A stretch of DNA of 61,903 nucleotides from Candidatus Methanoperedens sp. (GTDB lineage Archaea; Halobacteriota; Methanosarcinia; Methanosarcinales; Methanoperedenaceae), in assembly GCA_026552975.1 (NCBI GenBank), contig JAPMTR010000071.1:1-61903 (forward strand), read 5' to 3'. The translations under genes were made by a program, and so were the position numbers. A model generated the notes under the pieces. It was not told the origin of the DNA, made no database searches, and was given only the letters and a program-made list of their open reading frames with translations. The first letter of the stretch is position 1; every line of letters starts with the position of its first letter. Shown piece by piece: positions 55,577 to 61,903 of the stretch.

Positions 55577-55858
55577 TTAAAGTTTGAATTCCTGATCCAT
55601 CTGGTTTTTAGACATCTTCTGAAATATCACTTCATTATCGTACTCGATCCTGAATATCCGATGATAAGGGATATAAGCATCCTCAAAATCCCCATGCATA
55701 ACCAGGAATGATCGCTCAATATTCTTTATGATACTTCCATCGACTATTCTTACATCCCCGGGCGCACCCCTGTGGATATAGTATATTTTGCATTTTGCTA
55801 GATCAAACCTCCATTTGATCTCATTGAAAATATCCCTCGGATGCTTCGATCTGAACAT
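55577..55858 (-). CDS. UPF0248 (DUF504) protein
   Basis: The 93-residue protein has the UPF0248 pattern: HPRDIFNEIKWRFDLAKCKIYYIHRGAPGDVRIVDGS and the end FMVHGD/FEDAYIPYHRIFRIEYDNEVIFQK. Function is not established; an RNA-related role is often assumed. The two hairpins at 55873-55947 lie just before its start. Confidence 0.88.
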   Translation of the reverse strand: MFRSKHPRDIFNEIKWRFDLAKCKIYYIHRGAPGDVRIVDGSIIKNIERSFLVMHGDFEDAYIPYHRIFRIEYDNEVIFQKMSKNQMDQEFKL

Positions 55859-55872
55859 AAGGAGTAATTAAT

Positions 55873-55929
55873 TAGATAAGCGGGAAGGGGAGTGGGTGGT
55901 ATCGTTGAAAAAATGAACCCGCTTATCTA
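55873..55929. repeat. 12-bp inverted repeat with 33-base loop
   Basis: TAGATAAGCGGG (55873-55884) and CCCGCTTATCTA (55918-55929) pair perfectly. They lie between thrB and the UPF0248 gene, both on the minus strand, so the element may end the thrB transcript or fold in the UPF0248 leader. Confidence 0.5.
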
Positions 55930-55947
55930 GTTCGTTATTACACGAAC
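55930..55947. promoter_or_regulatory. GTTCGT-N6-ACGAAC inverted repeat
   Basis: GTTCGT TATTAC ACGAAC shares both half-sites and spacing with the palindrome at 426-443. It lies directly next to the 12-bp inverted repeat and about 72 bases before the UPF0248 start. It may bind the same regulator. Confidence 0.5.
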
Positions 55948-55985
55948 ACAGTCAAATTAGACTGCTCAGAATAAATAGTTTTCGC

Positions 55986-56876
55986 CTAACCCTCGATAAT
56001 TTCGATCCCTTTACCAATAGTCGTGATAAAAGCTTCGCTTTTTACACTATTATTCGTAAAAGCATTCATCATCGCATCTGCGATCCTTTTCCTTTCATCC
56101 ATCCTGCATACAGCGATCAAAGTAGATCCTGAACCGCTGATCGTTACCCCGGAAGCGCCTGCGCTGATCGCGCTTTTTTTGACGTCTGCATATCCTTTGA
56201 TAAATGTTGATCTTATTTCTTCTATGACCCTGTTCTCCATGCTCTCACCGATTAATTGTATGTCATTTTTCATCATTCCAACGACCATGGAAGCGGCGTT
56301 TCCAGTATTGAATGAAATATCTTCAAGCGAAAGTTTTTTAGGAAGGATCTCACGCGCTTCGCGTGTGCTCACTATGATATCAGGATGAACAGCGACAATG
56401 CCAACATTTTCAGGTCTGAGGGAGATTATTTTATCCTTATGCACAATTACAAAACCCCCATAGATCGCAGGCGCCACATTATCGGCATGGGCTGTGCCTG
56501 ATGCTGATTTTTCACCCTGCGCCGCTATCTGGACAAGCTCTTCCATCGTATGCCCCAGAGCGAACATCTCATTTAATGCAAAAGCCATCCCGGCTGCAGG
56601 CGCCGCGCTGCTCCCCAGACCGCTTGAAAGGGGAATACCTCTGGATATCGTTATCTTTACCGGTGTTTTTAAAAGGGACGCGACGATCCCTGCTGTATTC
56701 TTTTTTGGGTCTAAAGGAACAAAATGCGATTCCCTTCCCTGAACAATTATTTCGATCTTTTCGCTTTTCTCTATATCAATAATATCAAAAGGGGTTTCAA
56801 GAGCGATGCCAAAAACATCAAAACCTGATCCAAGGTTAGCAGAAGTGGCAGGAACTTTAATTTTCAGATGATCCAT
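55986..56876 (-). CDS. thrB: homoserine kinase
   Basis: The 296-residue GHMP kinase phosphorylates homoserine on the way to threonine. Motif 1 (PATSANLGSGFDVFG), motif 2 (GIPLSSGLGSSAAPAAG, ATP loop) and motif 3 (GVTISGSGSTLIAV) are intact. Stop and start are two bases from the next upstream gene, implying one operon. Confidence 0.95.
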   Translation of the reverse strand: MDHLKIKVPATSANLGSGFDVFGIALETPFDIIDIEKSEKIEIIVQGRESHFVPLDPKKNTAGIVASLLKTPVKITISRGIPLSSGLGSSAAPAAGMAFALNEMFALGHTMEELVQIAAQGEKSASGTAHADNVAPAIYGGFVIVHKDKIISLRPENVGIVAVHPDIIVSTREAREILPKKLSLEDISFNTGNAASMVVGMMKNDIQLIGESMENRVIEEIRSTFIKGYADVKKSAISAGASGVTISGSGSTLIAVCRMDERKRIADAMMNAFTNNSVKSEAFITTIGKGIEIIEG

Positions 56877-56878
56877 TA

Positions 56879-57361
56879 TTATCTCTTATAACCAATAGTG
56901 CGCAGGAACGATCTTCTTTCATCCTTATCGTTTTCACTTTCTACACCCTTTGGGCTTTCACCATCGATAACGCCAAGAATACCTCTGCCCTGTTCAGTCT
57001 GAGCTATGATGACCTCTACGATGTTCGCGGTCGCACAGAAAATAGAACATACTTCCTGCACGTTCTTAATGGCATTTAAGACATTAATTGGATATCCATC
57101 TCTCATAAAAACAATAAAGCTGTGACCGCACCCGATCTCAAGCGAATTCTGTGTGGCCGCTTTTATCAATCCATCATCATTTCCTTCGGTTCTGACCAGG
57201 CATTTTCCTGATGCTTCAGAGAAGGCAAGCCCAAATTTTATTCCGGGTACCGATGAAATGAGAGCTTCGTACAGGTCTTGCGCACTTTTTATGAAATGGG
57301 TCTGGCCAAGAATCAGATTTGTATCAGGCGGCGCTTTGATCGTAACGGAAATTAACTGCAT
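56879..57361 (-). CDS. adenosine-specific kinase family protein
   Basis: A roughly 160-residue protein with the full family pattern: PPDTNLILGQTHFIKSAQDLYEAL, FGLAFSEASGKCLVRTEGND, GCGHSFIVFMRDGYPINVLNAIKNVQEVC and FCATANIVEVIIAQTEQGRGILGVIDG (each part shortened in thought; positions 8-140). The family binds adenosine nucleotides, but its physiological reaction is poorly known. GGAGG five bases upstream supports the ATG at 57361 over one at 57373. Confidence 0.9.
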   Translation of the reverse strand: MQLISVTIKAPPDTNLILGQTHFIKSAQDLYEALISSVPGIKFGLAFSEASGKCLVRTEGNDDGLIKAATQNSLEIGCGHSFIVFMRDGYPINVLNAIKNVQEVCSIFCATANIVEVIIAQTEQGRGILGVIDGESPKGVESENDKDERRSFLRTIGYKR

Positions 57362-57372
57362 AGTTTCCTCCA

Positions 57373-57693
57373 TTAATTATTATAGTTATTCCTTTCGTCC
57401 CCTTTAACTTTTACCGACAGGGTAACGAACCGAAGCGGTACATTCCCTGAATTATTCAAAGTGTGCGGGAAGGTTTTTGGAATATAGATCACATCGTATC
57501 TCTCGATCTCCTTTGTCTCATCACCAATTGTCATCATGCCATAACCCGACAGAATATAATAGAGCTCTTCGATATCATCATGAAAATGCAGCGGGATAAC
57601 CTGCCCGGGTTCCAGTGATGTGTCAAATATCGCTGTAATATTTTTTGCTTCCTCCGCCAGATCAAGCCCATTCTGGATCTGTTTTACGAACAT
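57373..57693 (-). CDS. cupin-domain protein
   Basis: The 106-residue single cupin has both motifs: HFHDDIEELYYILSG (metal-ligand His, His, Glu) and IPKTFPHTLNNSG (His). The metal site is complete, but the substrate cannot be told. It precedes the adenosine-specific kinase gene, sharing the stop/start region. Confidence 0.88.
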   Translation of the reverse strand: MFVKQIQNGLDLAEEAKNITAIFDTSLEPGQVIPLHFHDDIEELYYILSGYGMMTIGDETKEIERYDVIYIPKTFPHTLNNSGNVPLRFVTLSVKVKGDERNNYNN

Positions 57694-57736
57694 GAAATTA
57701 CATTTACAATGAATTGCGATAAATACCTATGTTCTA

Positions 57737-58468
57737 CTAAAATTCTCCCTTCTTTTCTTTTACCTTCTTTACAAGCTCAAATAGCTCATCAACATGTTCA
57801 CCTTCAGCACACAGTACGATCGAGCCTTCACCGCCATTCACACCACCTGAACCGATTGCAAAAACATTCTCAGCACCAAGCAGCATGAGGGCTTCGACTT
57901 CAGTTATGACCTCACCGAACAGGGGCATCATTCCCACAGGCAAACCTGTCGATTTGCTGCATCGCTGTATCCCGATCCTTCTTGATATTTCTGTTACAGA
58001 ATAAGGGATCGATTTTTCAAGTCCTACAGGTATTACGAGATTTATCCCCCTTGCCATTACTATTCCGATAAAACCACCGGTCGTTCCTCCTATAGGGTTT
58101 GCCATCATAACACCTGCAACACCATCAGGATCAAGGGCATTTGCGCCTTTAATGACAACATCACTGGACGTCATCTCATTCAGGATAGTATCAGCATTGA
58201 CCTCCTTCCCGTTCTTCAAAGCAATTGAAGGCAGGCGCTTATCATTTGGAACAACAGTCGCTGTTTCGCCGATATATCCCGCGGCATACCTGGAATGGTC
58301 GATCTTTTTTCCCGTTAGTTCTTCTGCGACATAAGAATTCGTGGTCCCAAGGGTTATCAGGATTATTCCTTTTTCCAGAGCTTGCTGGATGACAGGGAGT
58401 TTTTTTACTCCCATAGCTATGATCCGTTTCGATTCAGGCGGTGTAAGGGTGATCTGTATTTGTTTCAT
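57737..58468 (-). CDS. conserved hypothetical protein
   Basis: A 243-residue soluble protein with Gly-rich loops (GTTNSYVAEELTGKKI, NPIGGTTGGFIGIVMARG, AIGSGGVNGGEGSIVL) suggesting a nucleotide- or cofactor-binding fold. No family name recalled. It lies 14 bases downstream of the multihaem cytochrome gene on the same strand, so it may be cotranscribed with it. Confidence 0.7.
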   Translation of the reverse strand: MKQIQITLTPPESKRIIAMGVKKLPVIQQALEKGIILITLGTTNSYVAEELTGKKIDHSRYAAGYIGETATVVPNDKRLPSIALKNGKEVNADTILNEMTSSDVVIKGANALDPDGVAGVMMANPIGGTTGGFIGIVMARGINLVIPVGLEKSIPYSVTEISRRIGIQRCSKSTGLPVGMMPLFGEVITEVEALMLLGAENVFAIGSGGVNGGEGSIVLCAEGEHVDELFELVKKVKEKKGEF

Positions 58469-58482
58469 GGTATTCCTATAAA

Positions 58483-61400
58483 TTATCTTTTCGTCAGGAA
58501 ACCATATATAGAATATCCTATTATTAAAAATACGATCATTCCAGCGATACCATATATAACGTCCTCTAAACCGGTTTCTCCATCCTCTTCATTCTCGCCA
58601 TTCTCTGAGTCTGAATTACCGGCCCCCTTCTCTTTAATAATAAAGGAAATTGAGTTCTCATGACCCCATTTGTCGTTCCTTTCCATGGCGCTTATATAGA
58701 TCATATGTTCCCCGGCTTTTAACCCGGCCGTAATAACCTGTGCTATCAGATCCTCTTTCTGGCTATCCAGAGAACCATCGACAGGCTCCATTGTGATCTT
58801 CTTTTCAGGAGAATCGATATAGTACTCGACAGCTTTTATTTTCATATTGAATCCGGCGACAGCTGTGGCTTTCAATGTGATCTTCTCACCAATTGAGACC
58901 TGATACTTTGATACTGATACGTCTTTGATGCCAGGCACTACACCGAATTTCACTATCTTGTGAGTATCTTCAACATGACAGATATTGCAGTTGGGCAGAT
59001 CCTTATGATTTTCATCGCCGATGTATGTGGCATTATAATATGGTTCAACCTGGTCTGCATGGCATGATCTGCATTCCCTTGGTTTATTATATGTCACAGG
59101 GTGTCCTTTTGGCTCATTCCCGTCACCATGGCATATCCAGCAGGCTTTATTCTCGGAAGCGACACCCGAAGATGCCTTGACATTTAAAGGTGTATGTTTT
59201 CCAAGATCCTTTGTTCCATGGCAGGAGACACAATCAGGGCCGCCTACTTTTCCATCCACCAATAATGGCACATGGAGATTGCCTGGAATCCTTCCGGTCA
59301 TAAAAGTATCATCCGTCCAGAACCAGCTGGTATTGTAACCATATAATGTAGTATTTTCCTTCACTGACATGATATCAGGAGAGATCGCTTTAACATCTTC
59401 AAGTATCACAATGTTTGGATTTGCCTGCGCGATCTCTTTGACCGTTGCAGTAAATGCTGTGAACTCTGAATTCGTATATCCAAGATAATTGATGGAAATA
59501 TTATATTCCAGCTGTTCACCTTTTCTCACAATGTCAGTATATTTTCTGTCCCCTATTTCAAGATCAAATAATGCAGTCTCGCTATCGGTCGCTACTTCCC
59601 TCAATGTGAGCCTGTAATCTTTTCCAATATCCCATGGAGCGCCCTGTTTCATCGGTGTCCTCAAAGGTCTCTGGATATCCAGGTATTCATCAAAAGGTGT
59701 CAGTGTCATCAGTAATTTCTGGAACTTTTCCTGATCATATAATTCTTTATCTGATGAATTGAATATTATTTCTGTGTAATATACGTCCTCATCCTTTCGA
59801 TCGATTACAACATACTTGTGTTTTTCAGGATTACCCTTATAATGGCAGGAGATGCAAGATGTGGTTCCGGTTTCCGGGTGAACTCTTTTGACCCTTGATC
59901 CGTTGAACTGGATGAATGAACCATTGTTGGATACGAACATGTCCGTTATATTGAGGACAATAACGGGAGTCTTAACTAATGAATCATTTATCTCAAGATA
60001 CTCCTCATATAAATATTCCCCAATATTTACTAGACCGCTGTCCACCAATGTATCAAGTTTATATATTTCTATAGCTGCGCTTCCTCTGTCAAGTGATACG
60101 CCTGTTACCTTTATCCTGTATCCTATACCGATGTCTATGAATTCCCCGACCTTTGCCGTAAATTTATTATTTTCCCGGTTGATCTGGATCATGGCAGTTC
60201 TGTTCTTATTGATCTCTATGGCATTTCCCCATGCTATAGCATTGTCTTCATCCAGGTGGCAGTAGATGCAATTTACAGATTCTATCAGTTTATCCTTTGA
60301 TGCATAATGTGATACTGAGGAGTTGCTCATTGGTTCATCAGGCTCGATAAGACTGTTATAATGGCAGTCTTCACAAAGGCTTCTTACTGATACATTATAA
60401 TTCAGGGCACCTGTTGGATTATCATTCAGTTCCGCATCCCTGAAGTGGGAATAGACCATGGGCGCCTTATAAAGCTGTGAGAGCGCGTGGCAATCGTCAT
60501 TGCTGCACTCGAGCGGGGTCTTATATCTTGCAGGATGCCCACTCGGTTCAATCCCTTCACCATGACATGCCCAGCATGCTTTGTTTATTGGATCAAGATC
60601 AGTTGCATTTGACGCTCCCGAATTCAGGCTCCTGTGAACGCCAAGTTTAATGGATCGGGCTATTACCCTCTTATCCGATGGCGCTCCTGCACCGTCTATA
60701 TCATGACAGCCGACGCAATTTGCGCCGCCGCCTCCACCCACAACGCCATCAATGTGTCCCAAATGGCTACCCGTTGATGCTCCTACACCGTGGCAAGTAT
60801 CACAATCTGACGCTGATGGGTGTGTGAAATTATTCCTTGTCGTTACGGGTGGGACACTGTGACAATCTCCGCATCCAACGATTGATATGTTCCAGGTGGG
60901 ATAGGATTTGGGATCATATGTAGGGTTCGGGTTATGGCAGTAGACAGTACATGAGCCCGAAGCAATACTGCCGCCAGATGAAAAGTTCGTAAAGTTTATG
61001 TCGATCACCCCATTGGTCTTGTGACCAATCTGGCTGCCTGCATCGGCATTTTGCCCATGGCATGTAGCACAACTGTAGTTCTCGGAGGTATAGTGTTTTA
61101 TGTGATTGCCTGTGGGTGGAAGACCGCTTTGGGCCAGAGAATGACAATAGTTGCATGAACCAGTTATGTTAGTCCATATCGCTGTGCCAACTTTGGCTTG
61201 GGTACTAAGGCCACTTGTATGGCATGAAACTCCGCTGCAGGTATCATCGCTGCCAGTTGCTAAATTCATAACATATGTTTCTATTGTATCCATGCCGTTT
61301 GGAACCACTTTTGCATTGCTCCAATCGGAGTAATGTGAGGCATTATTCCATCCGCCTGTGGAATGGCAGTAATCACAACCTGAAATAGGGATATTGCCAT

Positions 61401-61903
61401 AACCAGCATTTGCATGTATAGTATGAGACCCAGTTGTATTGTATCTGTTAGAACCACTGGGTGGTTGAGAGTGACATGTGGTACAGCCCGTTCCGGCAGA
61501 ATCAATAATACCGTTCAGGTGGCCGGTGTGTGTGCCTGATACTGCACCTGAGCCATGGCAGCTATCACAAGATGTGCTGGATGTGTGGCTGCTTCCGCTT
61601 CGGGTTGTTGAGGGGGGATAATCATGGCAGGAGGTGCAGGTCCTGTTGGTTGTGTTGGTCCAGATTGCGAATGTATCGCCACCAGTGTATATTCCATTCG
61701 GGTCGTGGCAATAGGCAACGCAGGTCTGGCTTGAGTTTGACCAGGAAACAGAGTAGGTACCGCTGTTGTTACCAAGGCCGGAAAAGCTGATATTGGCACT
61801 GCCGCCGTTAAAATGGATGGAATTGTTGTGACAGGTATTGCAGCTGTAGCCTCGTGTGACGTTATGGATAATGTGGTCGTCGGAGGAGGGAACGCCGCTG
61901 GAA
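58483..61903 (-). CDS. giant multihaem cytochrome c with S-layer-like regions (5' end outside window)
   Basis: The frame stays open to the window edge, giving about 1,140 residues without the N-terminus. I count 18 CxxCH sites, two CxxxCH (CVAYCH, CTVYCH) and two CxxxxCH (CSGVSCH, CSNDDCH): up to 22 haems. Two beta-rich stretches between haem clusters (FTAKVGEFIDIGIGYRIKV, and ISINYLGYTNSEFTAF) resemble S-layer domain strands. Then come an Ig-like domain, an acidic Ser/Glu/Gly linker and a C-terminal membrane helix with basic end (IAGMIVFLIIGYSIYGFLTKR region). Likely a surface conduit for extracellular electron transfer. Confidence 0.9.
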   Translation of the reverse strand, partial: SSGVPSSDDHIIHNVTRGYSCNTCHNNSIHFNGGSANISFSGLGNNSGTYSVSWSNSSQTCVAYCHDPNGIYTGGDTFAIWTNTTNRTCTSCHDYPPSTTRSGSSHTSSTSCDSCHGSGAVSGTHTGHLNGIIDSAGTGCTTCHSQPPSGSNRYNTTGSHTIHANAGYGNIPISGCDYCHSTGGWNNASHYSDWSNAKVVPNGMDTIETYVMNLATGSDDTCSGVSCHTSGLSTQAKVGTAIWTNITGSCNYCHSLAQSGLPPTGNHIKHYTSENYSCATCHGQNADAGSQIGHKTNGVIDINFTNFSSGGSIASGSCTVYCHNPNPTYDPKSYPTWNISIVGCGDCHSVPPVTTRNNFTHPSASDCDTCHGVGASTGSHLGHIDGVVGGGGGANCVGCHDIDGAGAPSDKRVIARSIKLGVHRSLNSGASNATDLDPINKACWACHGEGIEPSGHPARYKTPLECSNDDCHALSQLYKAPMVYSHFRDAELNDNPTGALNYNVSVRSLCEDCHYNSLIEPDEPMSNSSVSHYASKDKLIESVNCIYCHLDEDNAIAWGNAIEINKNRTAMIQINRENNKFTAKVGEFIDIGIGYRIKVTGVSLDRGSAAIEIYKLDTLVDSGLVNIGEYLYEEYLEINDSLVKTPVIVLNITDMFVSNNGSFIQFNGSRVKRVHPETGTTSCISCHYKGNPEKHKYVVIDRKDEDVYYTEIIFNSSDKELYDQEKFQKLLMTLTPFDEYLDIQRPLRTPMKQGAPWDIGKDYRLTLREVATDSETALFDLEIGDRKYTDIVRKGEQLEYNISINYLGYTNSEFTAFTATVKEIAQANPNIVILEDVKAISPDIMSVKENTTLYGYNTSWFWTDDTFMTGRIPGNLHVPLLVDGKVGGPDCVSCHGTKDLGKHTPLNVKASSGVASENKACWICHGDGNEPKGHPVTYNKPRECRSCHADQVEPYYNATYIGDENHKDLPNCNICHVEDTHKIVKFGVVPGIKDVSVSKYQVSIGEKITLKATAVAGFNMKIKAVEYYIDSPEKKITMEPVDGSLDSQKEDLIAQVITAGLKAGEHMIYISAMERNDKWGHENSISFIIKEKGAGNSDSENGENEEDGETGLEDVIYGIAGMIVFLIIGYSIYGFLTKR

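Noticed and set aside
61281-61799. Separate minus-strand frames at 61281-61505 and 61515-61799
   Set aside because: They are in the wrong frame. The true frame stays open to the window edge with six further haem motifs, so they are shadows of the cytochrome.

Overview
The window reads as a chromosomal segment of a cytochrome-rich methanogen-lineage archaeon of the Methanosarcinales type. Evidence for archaea: eS19, eS28, eL24 and L7Ae ribosomal proteins, aIF5B, PDCD5-like protein, chromatin protein MC1, archaeal-type phosphoglycerate mutase, DGGGP synthase, Trm1, TATA-box promoters and no bacterial -35/-10 boxes. Evidence for a methane-metabolising, respiratory lineage: HdrE/HdrD, the AhbD/AhbB haem pathway, a CcmD-like peptide, several c-type cytochromes and a very large multihaem surface cytochrome with S-layer-like regions. 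Together these fit anaerobic methanotrophs of the Methanoperedens (ANME-2d) kind best. That assignment is inference; no marker gene was searched.

Layout. 1-4.4 kb is a decayed accessory zone: a J-domain fragment, a palindromic promoter, a methyltransferase pseudogene, a SHOCT protein, a frameshifted cytochrome c, and a degenerate provirus (terminase, small membrane protein, integrase N-terminus) ending at tRNA-Thr. 4.5-8.7 kb holds birA-pycA-pycB (pyruvate carboxylase and its biotin ligase). 8.8-11.5 kb holds a trihaem cytochrome, nadA and DGGGP synthase. 11.5-16.3 kb is an unusual chaperone operon: GrpE-like protein, an Hsp70 whose lid is replaced by a ubiquitin-like domain, a protein with three J-like segments lacking HPD, a CxxC thioredoxin-like protein, a zinc ribbon and an unknown protein. 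16.4-18.7 kb is hdrE-hdrD. 18.8-21.2 kb has cysS, PDCD5, eS19 and YhbY. 21.2-23.4 kb is a signalling module: roadblock, RecA-like/GTPase fusion and KaiC-like protein.

23.5-31.6 kb is mostly housekeeping: flavoprotein oxidoreductase, pyrK-pyrD, SemiSWEET, apgM, and the infB-ndk-eL24-eS28-L7Ae cluster. 32-35 kb has a secreted protein and cobalamin genes (cbiB, cobD with a Cys-rich tail). 35.2-41.7 kb has MC1, then a six-gene operon of membrane-anchored pilin-like or surface proteins. 41.8-44.1 kb has small conserved proteins, CcmD-like, ahbD and ahbB. 44.2-46.9 kb has a cis-prenyltransferase-like protein without the catalytic motif, a DUF92 membrane protein and DUF99. 47-49.4 kb has an UPF0175/PIN toxin-antitoxin pair, trm1 and tRNA-Arg. 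49.4-50.9 kb is sparse and holds an integrase remnant. 50.9-54.8 kb is trpDFEG behind a TGTACA-box promoter. 54.8-58.5 kb has a PIN fragment, RNase H, UPF0248, thrB, adenosine-specific kinase, a cupin and an unknown protein. From 58.5 kb to the edge runs the multihaem cytochrome, whose 5' end lies outside the window.

The genes fit one physiology: HdrDE recycles heterodisulfide, AhbB/AhbD make haem, CcmD helps attach it, and the surface cytochromes carry electrons outward. The most promising undescribed system is the Hsp70-ubiquitin-like chaperone operon. The RecA-GTPase/roadblock module and a repeated GTTCGT-N6-ACGAAC palindrome come next.
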